Shown here: positions 15,742 to 23,781 of the stretch, piece by piece
Layout of the letters: the number at the start of each line of letters is the position of its first letter
How positions within the stretch are numbered: position 1 is the stretch's first letter
Origin: an uncultured Clostridia bacterium
GTDB taxonomy: Bacteria; Bacillota; Clostridia; Christensenellales; Borkfalkiaceae
Length of the DNA stretch: 64,000 bases
Direction: 5' to 3'
Assembly (NCBI GenBank): GCA_947629575.1
Contig: CANREF010000001.1
Location: forward strand, 124,001 to 188,000
Position numbers and translations under genes: made by a program
Notes under the pieces: model-generated
The model's input: the letters and a program-made list of their open reading frames with translations, nothing else
Told to the model about the DNA's origin: nothing
Databases searched by the model: none

Positions 15742-16541
15742 AAGATCCCACCCGTTTGCAGAATTTCTTCGATCTTTCGGAGCACGCCGCCCTCTGCATT
15801 GGAGGGGACGGTGTGCAAAAACCGCTCTTTCAGGGGCGGATAGGCGTTTTCGGGAAGAAAGGCATGACCGCATTCGAGCAGCATCTCGAGGTCGTTCATC
15901 TGGTCGCCGAAGGAGACGCATTCCTCCTTTTTGAGCCCGAAATACCCGCGCACGAAGCGCATCGCCGCGCCCTTGTCCGCCGTGGGAACGGAGACGTCGC
16001 ACCAGTCGTCCCCCGAGAGAATGGTCCTCAGGTGCGGGAGCCGCTGCGGCAGAAGGGCGTAGCAGTGCTGCGCCGCGGGGAGTTCGTCGAAGATCGCGAT
16101 CTTGCACACGGGCTCTCTTCCGATGACTTCGTCGAGGTCGTTCACGAGCGTGCAGCGGGTATAGGAGCGGAGAGCATAGGAATAAAAGGGTTCTTTGTCG
16201 CTCTCTATGTAGGTGCAATCCACGCCGCATATCATGGGGAAGAGGCGGGGGATCGCGCGGATCTGTGCGATCGCCTGCCGCACCGCAGGAATGGGAACGG
16301 GGTCGAGATAGAGCGTTTCATCGCGGTATTTCACGAGCGCCCCATTCTCGCAAAGGAAGACGAGTTTTTCCCAAACGGGGAAGAAGAGCTCCTTCAGATT
16401 GGCGTACTGCCGCCCGCTCGCGGGGGCAAAGAGAATTCCTCTTTCATGCAGTTGTTCGATGAGCCCGAAGATCTTTTCGGGCAGCCGTTTCTCTTCGTCG
16501 AGCAGAGTGCCGTCGAGATCGGTCGCGATCAGTTTTATCAT
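15738..16541 (-). CDS. Cof-type HAD-IIB sugar phosphatase
   Basis: A 267-residue HAD hydrolase. Motif I is ATDLDGTLLDEE (7-18) with the nucleophile Asp; ASGRQYANL is motif II; a large C2B cap covers about residues 80-190; Lys in PTADKGAAM is motif III; and VSFGDQMNDLEML is motif IV. Family members dephosphorylate sugar phosphates or nucleotides; specificity is unknown. Translationally coupled to yfcE by a four-base overlap. Both hydrolase genes together suggest a small housekeeping phosphatase operon. Confidence 0.92.
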   Translation of the reverse strand: MIKLIATDLDGTLLDEEKRLPEKIFGLIEQLHERGILFAPASGRQYANLKELFFPVWEKLVFLCENGALVKYRDETLYLDPVPIPAVRQAIAQIRAIPRLFPMICGVDCTYIESDKEPFYSYALRSYTRCTLVNDLDEVIGREPVCKIAIFDELPAAQHCYALLPQRLPHLRTILSGDDWCDVSVPTADKGAAMRFVRGYFGLKKEECVSFGDQMNDLEMLLECGHAFLPENAYPPLKERFLHTVPSNAEGGVLRKIEEILQTGGIL

Positions 16542-16620
16542 AAATGTCCCAAAAAACGAATAACGTTACGACAAAATCGGTACATTTGCCCTGCGTCCCG
16601 AGAAAATTTTCCAAGAATTT

Positions 16621-17628
16621 TTACACAAGATCGATGACGTCGAGCTCATCCACATCGCGGCCGTCGGGTTCGCCGAGCGACGAGAGGACGGCTGCAACGT
16701 CGTTTTTGCCGTGTTCGCGGAAGCGGAAGGCGGACAGATCCAGCGCCTTGTTCGCAACGAGGTTGATCGCCGTTTCGAGCTCGTCCGTTCCGTCCGAAAC
16801 GCCGTGTACGGTCAGACGTTTGCGCATCGCGGCGTTGATGTCGAGGACGAGCCCCTCCCCGCCGACGCCGCAGAAGGCGAGGTGCTTTTCGGGCGCGCAG
16901 ATCTTCACGGGAAGGGACAGATCGGTCTCCCCCGCGCTCGCGACGAACACCACCCCGTCCGCAAGTCTTCCCCCCGTCACAGTGCCTATGAAATCCATGA
17001 GAGAGTCATCGATGGGGGAGGTGTAATATACGCCGCGGGTGCGTGCGAATTCCAGCCTTTCCCTGTCCGAATCGATGAGGATGGGCGAAGCCTGCCGATA
17101 GATGAGCAGACGGCAGACGAGAAGCCCCGCAAGGTCCGCTCCGATCACGGCAATATGTTCCCCGCGCTTTACATCGAGGGTGTCCACCGTGGCCTGCGCG
17201 ATGGCGACATGGTATAGCAAAAGCGCCTTTTCGTCGTTCACGGAATCGGGCAGAAGGGTGATATTGTCCTCCGAGGTAAACACGAAATCGCGCAGGTATC
17301 CGTCCGTCGTGATCCCCGGGATGAGGAAGTCGTCCTCCGAAAAATTGCGTTTCTCCGCCCCCCTTTCCTCGGCGGGAAGATAGGAGTGCAAGAGGACGCG
17401 GGCGTTCTTGGGGAAGGGAGTCCCTTCGCCGTCGTCGGCGACGAGCCCCACGGCAAAGCGCCCGGGAACGAGGGGATATTTCACCCGCCTTAGTCCCTTT
17501 ACGATCGCCGCATCCTCGGAATTGACGAAGAGTTTCGTCACGCGGATACGGCGCTTGCCCTCTTCGGGACGTATTTCCTCTTCGGTCTTCACGAGATTGC
17601 CCGCTGCGGTCAGTTTCCAAACGTTCAT
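16621..17628 (-). CDS. MDR-family zinc-type alcohol dehydrogenase-like protein
   Basis: A 335-residue medium-chain dehydrogenase/reductase. The start at 17626-17628 has AAGGAG upstream; a longer reading enters the leader. N-terminal GroES-like part includes VPGRFAVGLVADDG and LLHSYL; the Rossmann part has HIAVIGADLAGLLVCRLLIY, ending in an acidic IDSDRERLEFA that prefers NAD. The usual zinc Cys/His ligands (GHE, four-Cys loop) are not visible, so it may lack zinc. It resembles the L-threonine/sorbitol dehydrogenase group used as a generic annotation in Clostridia. No operon partner. Confidence 0.75.
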   Translation of the reverse strand: MNVWKLTAAGNLVKTEEEIRPEEGKRRIRVTKLFVNSEDAAIVKGLRRVKYPLVPGRFAVGLVADDGEGTPFPKNARVLLHSYLPAEERGAEKRNFSEDDFLIPGITTDGYLRDFVFTSEDNITLLPDSVNDEKALLLYHVAIAQATVDTLDVKRGEHIAVIGADLAGLLVCRLLIYRQASPILIDSDRERLEFARTRGVYYTSPIDDSLMDFIGTVTGGRLADGVVFVASAGETDLSLPVKICAPEKHLAFCGVGGEGLVLDINAAMRKRLTVHGVSDGTDELETAINLVANKALDLSAFRFREHGKNDVAAVLSSLGEPDGRDVDELDVIDLV

Positions 17629-17789
17629 AAAAACTCCTTGTCTTCTTGGAAAGACGGGATCGGCAGATCCGCTGTCGCCTCTATTATACCAAAAGCGCCG
17701 CAGAATGGCAAGCGTTTTTTCGGGAAAGGGAAAAAATGCAAACAAAAATTCGGAAAATATGGGAAATTTATGTTTGCCCGCAAAATCAG

Positions 17790-17818
17790 TTGACGGGCGG
17801 ACAAAAAACGGTTATAAT
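17790..17818 (+). promoter_or_regulatory. Promoter of rpmE
   Basis: TTGACG (17790-17795), 17-base spacer, TATAAT (17813-17818). A leader of about 55 bases precedes the ATG at 17880. Confidence 0.82.
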
Positions 17819-17879
17819 AGTTATCGATGCATACGTTTGGAAAGCGTGTGCGTACAAGTATAAAGCGAGGTAACATCAA

Positions 17880-18083
17880 ATGAAAGCGGAAATCCATCCC
17901 AAGTACCGCGAGGTCACGGTGGTCTGCGCCTGCGGCGAGACCTTCAAGACGGGCACGACGAAGGACGTCGACATTCTGAAAGTCGATATCTGCAGCAAGT
18001 GCCATCCCTTTTTCACGGGCAGACAGAAGCTCGTCGACACCGGCGGCCGTGTAGACAAGTTCAAGAAAAGATACGGCATCTGA
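17880..18083 (+). CDS. rpmE: Large ribosomal subunit protein bL31 (zinc-binding form)
   Basis: A 67-residue L31. The pair CACG (16-18) and the pair [10 protein letters not shown] (37-40) form the four-Cys zinc site of the C+ type. [11 protein letters not shown] at the N-terminus and [12 protein letters not shown] at the C-terminus are typical. It is the first gene before yqhQ-prmC-prfA, a conserved Bacillota neighbourhood, but it has its own promoter and a weak terminator. Confidence 0.96.
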   Translation: MKAEIHPKYREVTVVCACGETFKTGTTKDVDILKVDICSKCHPFFTGRQKLVDTGGRVDKFKKRYGI

Positions 18084-18090
18084 AAAGCAC

Positions 18091-18117
18091 ACAGCCTCAC
18101 TTAGCGGGGCTGTTTTG
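18091..18117 (+). terminator. Weak terminator after rpmE
   Basis: Arms ACAGCCTC (18091-18098) and GGGGCTGT (18106-18113) with one G-U pair and TTT after it. Read-through into yqhQ-prmC is likely. Confidence 0.55.
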
Positions 18118-18163
18118 CTATTAAACTGCAGTCTGAAAGAAACGCCGAAGGGAAGAGAGCGAA

Positions 18164-19999
18164 ATGAAGAAAAAGACGAATTTAACTTACATCGGCGGTC
18201 AAGCGGTCATTCAGGGCGTCATGATGCGCGGAAAGACGGGCATGGCGACCGTTGTGCGCAACGACAAAGGCGAGCTGCAAATGGAGGCGAAGCGCATCAC
18301 CCCGCCCGAAAAACGGCGGAAATGGATGCGGTTCGTCTTTATCCGCGGCGTCGTCAATTTCGTCGTATCCCTTGTGGACGGCATGCGCGCCCTTCTGAGG
18401 AGTTCCGAAGCCGCGATCTCCGAAGAGGACGAAGCCCCGCCCAAACTCAACAAATGGGTGGCGGAAAAATGGAAGGTGAGCGTGTCCGACATCGTGACTT
18501 CCGTCTCCACCGTGCTCGGCGTTGCCATCGCGCTCGTGCTCTTCATGTTCCTGCCCTTCTATCTCACCCAACTCATTTCAAACGCTACGGGCGGGGAAGC
18601 GGGCGTGATCGGCGGGAAGGGAAGCCTTTGGTATAATCTTCTCGAAGGCGGATTCCGCATCGTCATCTTTATCCTGTACATCCTGTTCACACTGCTGTTC
18701 AAATCTCTGCGCGAAACATATTGCTATCACGGCGCGGAACATAAGACCATCAACTGCTACGAACACGGGCTTCCGCTCACGGTGGAGAACGTGAAGGGCT
18801 GCTCCCGCCTGCACGACAGGTGCGGTACGACCTTTCTCTTCATCGTCATGTTCATTTCCATTCTCCTGTTTTCGCTCGTGGGCTGGCTCATCGGGCGTCA
18901 TATCGTCACGGGCCTTCCCGCGCTCGATTTCTTCCTCGTATTTCTCATCAAGCTCCTCTGTCTTCCCGTGGTGGCGGGCATCTCCTATGAGGCGTTGCGT
19001 CTTTTGGCGAAGATCCAAAGCCCCGTCGTTCTGCCCCTGAAAGCGCCCGGTTATCTTCTGCAGAAGCTGACGACCCGCGAACCCGATGACGGCATGATCG
19101 AATGCGCCATTCTCGCCTTCAACAAGGTGCTGGATATGGATACCGATCCCGATTCTCCCGAAAAGACCTTCGTCACCGAGACAAAGCTCTCCAAACTGCA
19201 GGAGATGATGAAGAGGCACTTTGCGGAAAAGGACATCGACGAAGCGGACGCGGAGTGGATCTTGAGCCTCACGCTCAACATTCCGCGCAGCGAATTGAAG
19301 TCGGAACGGGTCGTCACCCAAAAGGAGTGCGGGAAGATCCTCGCGCTCTATGAGGAACGGCTCACGGGAAAGCCCCTTTGGTACATCTTCGGGAATACCG
19401 AATTCTACGGCTATCGCATCGCGGTGGACGAGAGGGTGCTCATTCCCCGTCCCGAGACGGAGATCTTGGTGCAGCAGGCGATCGCCGCGATCTCGGAGGG
19501 AGATAAGGTGCTCGATTTGTGCACTGGCAGCGGGGCGATCGCGATCGCCATTGCCTGCGAGGCGGCGAAGGAAAAGAGCATCTCCGTCACGGCGGCGGAC
19601 ATCTCCGAAGACGCACTCGAGGTCGCGCGGGACAATGTGCGCTACAACAAAGCGAACGTAAATCTCGTCAAGAGCGATCTTTTCGAGAACATCCACGGAA
19701 AATTCAACATCATCACGGCAAACCCGCCCTATGTCAAGACGGCGGAGATCGCTCATCTCCAGCGCGAAGTGCGGGACTTCGAGCCCACGATCGCATTGGA
19801 CGGCGGCGAAGACGGTCTGGATTTTTATCGCCGTATCGCGGCAAAGATCAACCGCTATGTCGTCCGTGGGGGGATGCTCATCCTCGAGTGCGGCGAAAAC
19901 CAGGCGCGCGATATCCTCAAGATCTTCTCCCGTTGCGATTACGCAATGGTCGTGAAGGACCTGAGCGGAAAAGAGAGAGTGGTAAAAATTGTGTTTTGA
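18164..19999 (+). CDS. prmC: YqhQ (DUF1385) - PrmC fusion: membrane protein joined to release-factor glutamine methyltransferase
   Basis: A continuous 611-residue frame. Residues about 1-310 are DUF1385/YqhQ: GGQAVIQGVMMRGKTGMATVVRN, several membrane helices, and the conserved YHGAEHKTINCYE and GCSRLHDRCGTTFLF blocks. Residues about 335-611 are a complete PrmC: LSLTLNIPRSEL, GKPLWYIFGNTEFYG, VLIPRPETEILV, LDLCTGSGAIAIAIA (AdoMet), and the catalytic NPPYVK. PrmC methylates Gln of the GGQ motif of release factors; its substrate PrfA is encoded next. In most relatives these are two adjacent genes; here they are one frame with no stop between. No in-frame start with a good RBS is obvious at the junction. 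Confidence 0.92.
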   Translation: MKKKTNLTYIGGQAVIQGVMMRGKTGMATVVRNDKGELQMEAKRITPPEKRRKWMRFVFIRGVVNFVVSLVDGMRALLRSSEAAISEEDEAPPKLNKWVAEKWKVSVSDIVTSVSTVLGVAIALVLFMFLPFYLTQLISNATGGEAGVIGGKGSLWYNLLEGGFRIVIFILYILFTLLFKSLRETYCYHGAEHKTINCYEHGLPLTVENVKGCSRLHDRCGTTFLFIVMFISILLFSLVGWLIGRHIVTGLPALDFFLVFLIKLLCLPVVAGISYEALRLLAKIQSPVVLPLKAPGYLLQKLTTREPDDGMIECAILAFNKVLDMDTDPDSPEKTFVTETKLSKLQEMMKRHFAEKDIDEADAEWILSLTLNIPRSELKSERVVTQKECGKILALYEERLTGKPLWYIFGNTEFYGYRIAVDERVLIPRPETEILVQQAIAAISEGDKVLDLCTGSGAIAIAIACEAAKEKSISVTAADISEDALEVARDNVRYNKANVNLVKSDLFENIHGKFNIITANPPYVKTAEIAHLQREVRDFEPTIALDGGEDGLDFYRRIAAKINRYVVRGGMLILECGENQARDILKIFSRCDYAMVVKDLSGKERVVKIVF

Positions 20000-20001
20000 G
20001 G

Positions 20002-20250
20002 TTTCGCACATTTCTTTTCCCTGTGCTATGCGCCAAACTCTCTAATTGTCATTTCGAGCGGAGCGCGAAGCGCGAAGTCGAGGAATCTCACCATGGAAAA
20101 GAAATGTGCGAGGGGTAAAGTTGTCTGCTTCGTAGCTACTATCTACCCGCCCGATAATCGCTTCGTAAAAACGAAAAGCCGTAAGTGTGCGGCAAATTGT
20201 GTGCGCTTATGGAAAAGTGTGATTTTCCAACGCGCAGTAATTGGGAACGG
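20002..20250 (+). repeat. Post-stop fold-back element, copy 1 (after prmC)
   Basis: Begins two bases after the TGA at 19997-19999. 5' arm TTTCGCACATTTCTTTTC (20002-20019), 3' arm GAAAAGAAATGTGCGA (20096-20111), about 75 bases of cargo between them that contain a CGAAGTCGAGGAATCTC repeat module. Then comes a type 1 tail (GGGGTAAAGTTGTCTGCTTCG and onward, with GCCGTAAGTGTGCGGC) to about 20250. Confidence 0.85.
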
Positions 20251-20490
20251 TTTCGCACATTTCTTTGCTCACTCCCCCCTTGCCCACCCCTTGAGGGGTG
20301 GGTGTCACGCGCAAAGCGCGTGACGGAAGGGGTGTCGCTCTGAAAAGAAATGTGCGAGGGGTAAAGTTGTCTGCTTCGTAGCTACTATCCCCCCGCCCGA
20401 TAACGGCTTCGTAAAAACGGAAAGCCGTAAGTGTGCGGCAAATTGTGTCCCGCAGCGCAAAAGCGTGGTTTTGCTCGCGGAAGAGATTTA
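20251..20490 (+). repeat. Post-stop fold-back element, copy 2 (directly after copy 1)
   Basis: 5' arm TTTCGCACATTTCTTT (20251-20266), 3' arm GAAAAGAAATGTGCGA (20342-20357). The cargo differs from copy 1: it has the nested fold-backs CCACCCCTTGAGGGGTGG and CACGCGC/GCGTG. The type 1 tail follows to about 20490. Confidence 0.85.
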
Positions 20491-20847
20491 AGAAAAACCA
20501 CCTCAGTCACCTACGGTGACAGGTCTCACGCGGTTAGAAACCCGCCTAACTTCGCCCTGCGGGCTCGTGCCGCCTAAGGAATCATGACAGTAGGAATGCG
20601 GGGCGGTCACCGTTCGCGCGGCAAATGCGCTCACTCATCGCAAAACGCAACCCACAGCCCGCGGGGCTGGTGGGTTAGGAATGCGTTTTGCGACCTCCTT
20701 AGGAGGCGCCTTTCTTGCCCCCTCCAAGGAGGGGGGTAGGGGGGTGGTGCATGACGCGTGGTGGGTTGCGCAACCAAGAGCCCGCTCTTGCCTAAGGAGG
20801 CTGGGTGGTGGTGTCCTTTCCCAAGAACCGTAACAACAAAAAACGCA
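20491..20847. repeat. Mosaic repeat spacer before prfA
   Basis: No gene. Contains CACCTCAGTCACCTACGGTGA, CCTCCTTAGGAGGCGCC and CCCCTCCAAGGAGGGG modules that recur at 45.8, 49.9 and 59.5 kb. It separates prfA from the prmC fusion by more than 800 bases. Confidence 0.75.
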
Positions 20848-20850
20848 AAT

Positions 20851-21918
20851 ATGCTTGAAAAAGTAAAAGATATCTACGACAAATATACGGCGCTCACGGA
20901 AAGACTGTCCGACCCGAAAGTCCTTGCGGACATGGAGGAGTGGACCCGCCTTTCCAAGGAGCGCGCGGAGATCGAAGAGGTCGCGCAGAAATATTCCGCC
21001 TGCCTTGCGGCGGAGCGGGAGATGGAAGGCGCGTTTTCGGAGGCGGAAAAAGAGACGGGGGAGATGAAGGAGCTTCTGCTCGAAGAGGGCTATGCCTGCA
21101 AGGAGAAGCTCGCCGCACTCAATGAGGAACTGCGGCTCTTGCTTCTTCCCAAGGACAAGCGGGATGAGCGCGGCTGTACGCTCGAACTCCGCGCAGGTGC
21201 GGGGGGCGAGGAGGCTGCGCTTTTTGCAGCCGTTCTGTATCGGATGTACCGCGGCTATTGCGAAAGCCACCGTCTGAAATGGGAGATCGTCGATCTCAAC
21301 GAAACGGAGCTCGGCGGGATCAAGGAGGCGATCGTCAACATCAGCGGGAAGGGCGCATACGGACGTTTGAAGTACGAGAGCGGCGTTCACCGCGTACAGC
21401 GAGTGCCCGAAACGGAGTCGCAGGGGCGCATCCACACCTCCACGGCGACGGTAGCCGTGCTTCCCGAGGCGGAGGATGTGGAAGTGGAGATCGACGAAAA
21501 GGATATCCGCGTGGATCTGTACCGTTCCTCGGGCGCGGGCGGGCAAAAGGTGAATAAGACGGAAACCGCTATCCGTTTGACCCACTTCCCGACGGGCATC
21601 GTCGTCACCTGTCAGGACGAGCGCAGCCAACTCAAAAACAAAGAAAAGGCATACCGTGTGTTAAAAGCGCGGCTGTATGACTACTATCGGAGCAGGCAGG
21701 ACAACGCCGAGGCGCAGAACAGAAAGAGCCTCGTGGGAACGGGAGACCGCAGCGAACGCATCCGCACCTACAACTTCCCGCAGACCCGCATCACCGACCA
21801 CCGCATCGGGCTCTCCCTGCACAACATGGAGAGCTTCCTCGCGGGGGATATGGACGAGATGATCGACGCGCTTGCCCGTGCCGACAGAGAGGCGCAGCTT
21901 GCGGGGCAGCGCGAATAA
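20851..21918 (+). CDS. prfA: Peptide chain release factor 1
   Basis: A 355-residue RF1. MLEKVKDIYDKYTALTERLSDP opens the N-terminal helical domain; the anticodon-like loop region lies around residue 180-190; the peptidyl-hydrolysis motif is SSGAGGQKVNKTETAIRLTH near residue 230, followed by VTCQDERSQLKNKEKA. It ends translation at UAA and UAG. The Gln of GGQ is the target of PrmC encoded upstream. The start at 20851 matches the family N-terminus, but no AGGAG-like site lies in the 20 bases before it (A-rich AACAACAAAAAACGCAAAT). Co-transcribed with the aminotransferase gene 14 bases downstream. Confidence 0.96.
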   Translation: MLEKVKDIYDKYTALTERLSDPKVLADMEEWTRLSKERAEIEEVAQKYSACLAAEREMEGAFSEAEKETGEMKELLLEEGYACKEKLAALNEELRLLLLPKDKRDERGCTLELRAGAGGEEAALFAAVLYRMYRGYCESHRLKWEIVDLNETELGGIKEAIVNISGKGAYGRLKYESGVHRVQRVPETESQGRIHTSTATVAVLPEAEDVEVEIDEKDIRVDLYRSSGAGGQKVNKTETAIRLTHFPTGIVVTCQDERSQLKNKEKAYRVLKARLYDYYRSRQDNAEAQNRKSLVGTGDRSERIRTYNFPQTRITDHRIGLSLHNMESFLAGDMDEMIDALARADREAQLAGQRE

Positions 21919-21932
21919 CAGGGAGCATAAGG

Positions 21933-23129
21933 ATGACAAGACTTGCAAAACGCATGGGAACGATCTCTCCTTCGCTCACCCTCTCCATCAGCGCAAAGGC
22001 AAAGGCGATGAAGGCGGCGGGGGAGGATGTCGTCAACTTCGGCGTGGGAGAACCCGATTTTTCCACCCCCGAACACATCATTGCGGCAGCCAAGGACGCG
22101 CTCGACAGGGGATATACCAAATACACCCCCTCTGCGGGGCTCATCGAACTGAGGCGGGCGATCTGCAGTAAATTCCGCCGCGACAACGGGCTCGACTACG
22201 AACCCTCCCAGATCATCGTTTCTAACGGAGCGAAGCACTCCATTTTCAATGTCTGTTTCGCCCTTCTCGACGAAGGGGACGAAGTGATCATCCCCGCTCC
22301 CTATTGGCTCACCTATCCCGAGGTCGTCAAGTGCTGCGGCGGAGTGCCCGTCATTGTGGAAGGGCACAAGAATACGGGTTTCAAGATCACGCCGCAGCAG
22401 CTCCGCGACGCCATTACGGAAAAGACGAAACTGTTCATCTTCAACTCCCCCTGCAATCCCACGGGGGCGGTGTATTCGGAAGGCGAAGTGCGCGCGCTCG
22501 CCAAGGTCTGCGAGGAGGCGGGCATCTTCGTTCTGTCCGATGAAATTTACGAAAAACTTGTATACGGGTCTACAAAACCCTTCTCGTTTGCCGCCTGTTC
22601 GCCCAAGATGAAGGACATGACAATCACCGTGAACGGCGTCTCCAAGACGTATGCGATGACAGGGTGGCGCATCGGCTATCTCGCCGCCCCGCCCGACGTG
22701 GCGAGGGCGATCGATTCCTTCCAGTCCCACGCGACGTCGAACGCCAATTCCATCGCGCAGTATGCGGCGCTCAAGGCGCTCAATTCCCCCGAGGCTTCGG
22801 TCGAAGAGATGGTCGCGCGGTTTTCGAGAAGAAGGCTCGCGATGATCGAGCGGATCTCGGATATGAAGGACGTATATGTCATCATCCCCGAGGGGGCGTT
22901 CTATGCGATGCTCGTCGTCTCCGACGCTTACGGGAAGTGTTTCGGGAGCAGGAAGATCGCGAACTCCGTGGACTTTGCCGACTGTCTTCTCGACGCCGCC
23001 AAGGTGGCGGTAGTGCCGGGGAAGGCGTTCGGCGCGGACGACTGCGTGAGGCTCTCCTATTCCCTTTCCATGCGGGACATGCTCGAGGGGCTGGACCGCA
23101 TCGACGCCTTTCTCATGAGCTTGAATTAA
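21933..23129 (+). CDS. Pyridoxal phosphate-dependent aminotransferase (aspartate aminotransferase, subgroup Ib)
   Basis: A 398-residue fold-type I aminotransferase. Typical marks: NFGVGEPDFSTPEHI near residue 40, YTPSAGLIELRRAI, APYWLTYPEVVK, NSPCNPTGAVYSEGEV, LSDEIYEKLVY, the PLP lysine in NGVSKTYAMTGWRIGY (about residue 237), and the substrate-binding Arg in DDCVRLSYSLS. It interconverts aspartate and oxaloacetate or a similar pair. It lies 14 bases after prfA with its own AGGG/AAGG site. Confidence 0.92.
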   Translation: MTRLAKRMGTISPSLTLSISAKAKAMKAAGEDVVNFGVGEPDFSTPEHIIAAAKDALDRGYTKYTPSAGLIELRRAICSKFRRDNGLDYEPSQIIVSNGAKHSIFNVCFALLDEGDEVIIPAPYWLTYPEVVKCCGGVPVIVEGHKNTGFKITPQQLRDAITEKTKLFIFNSPCNPTGAVYSEGEVRALAKVCEEAGIFVLSDEIYEKLVYGSTKPFSFAACSPKMKDMTITVNGVSKTYAMTGWRIGYLAAPPDVARAIDSFQSHATSNANSIAQYAALKALNSPEASVEEMVARFSRRRLAMIERISDMKDVYVIIPEGAFYAMLVVSDAYGKCFGSRKIANSVDFADCLLDAAKVAVVPGKAFGADDCVRLSYSLSMRDMLEGLDRIDAFLMSLN

Positions 23130-23155
23130 ATGAGAAAGTTTTTTTCAAAAACCAC

Positions 23156-23184
23156 TTGAAAAGTTCATAAAAACTTGTTAGAAT
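23156..23184 (+). promoter_or_regulatory. Promoter of the small P-loop protein gene
   Basis: TTGAAA (23156-23161), 17-base spacer, TAGAAT (23179-23184). Confidence 0.75.
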
Positions 23185-23226
23185 AGAAATAGAATAAGCG
23201 CCCATTGGCGCAATCAGGAGGATTAT

Positions 23227-23634
23227 ATGATCAAAATCATTTGCGGCCCTAAAGGAAGCGGAAAGACAAAGCGCATCATCGATGCGGCGAACGAAACGGT
23301 AGCCGTTGCCAAGGGGCATATGATTTTCATCACCGACACCAAGCGGTATATGTACGATCTGAAACGGGAGGTCCGCTTCATCGACGTCACCGACTATTCG
23401 ATCGCGGGCGAAGACGCCCTCTGCGGCTTCATCAAGGGAGTGATCGCGGGCAGTTACGACAACGAATATGTCTTTGTGGACGGCGTGGCGCGCATCGCGG
23501 GCAAGGCGATCAAGGACATGGCGCAGATATTTTACATGCTCGAGCGCGTAGCCGAGAACCGCGACCTCAAACTCTATATCACCTGCAGCTGCACCGAGGA
23601 AGAGCTCCCCGAGTTTGCGAAGAAATATCTTTGA
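23227..23634 (+). CDS. Small P-loop NTP-binding protein of unknown function
   Basis: A 135-residue protein beginning MIKIICGPKGSGKTKRII, a clear Walker A (7-14). IFITDTKRYMYDLKREVRFIDVTDY follows, and EYVFVDGVARIAGKAIKDM may hold the Walker B acid. The C-terminal half ends with LYITCSCTEEELPEFAKKYL. Related small proteins occur in many Clostridia as hypothetical proteins. AGGAGG lies seven bases upstream of the ATG. Nothing nearby suggests a pathway. Confidence 0.8.
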   Translation: MIKIICGPKGSGKTKRIIDAANETVAVAKGHMIFITDTKRYMYDLKREVRFIDVTDYSIAGEDALCGFIKGVIAGSYDNEYVFVDGVARIAGKAIKDMAQIFYMLERVAENRDLKLYITCSCTEEELPEFAKKYL

Positions 23635-23765
23635 GGATACGCTCTGCCCTTGGCTTCCCCGCGGGGAAGCCGCCACGGACAACGAGGATCGGGCGATTTT
23701 AAGCGCCTCGGTCATCCTTGCGCCGCTCTACCGTTCCGCCCTGCGGGACGGTTTCACGTATAGAA
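23635..23765. repeat. Short intergenic with two palindromes
   Basis: Holds the perfect palindrome GGCTTCCCCGCGGGGAAGCC (23652-23671) and a second hairpin around CCGTTCCGCC/GGGACGG. The first may act as a terminator for the P-loop gene although no T-run follows. Confidence 0.55.
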
Positions 23766-23781
23766 AAAATATGGAGGGATC

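Noticed and set aside
19051-19353. Separate prmC gene starting inside the fusion frame
   Set aside because: No ribosome site was found before internal ATG codons near the domain boundary, and the frame is continuous.
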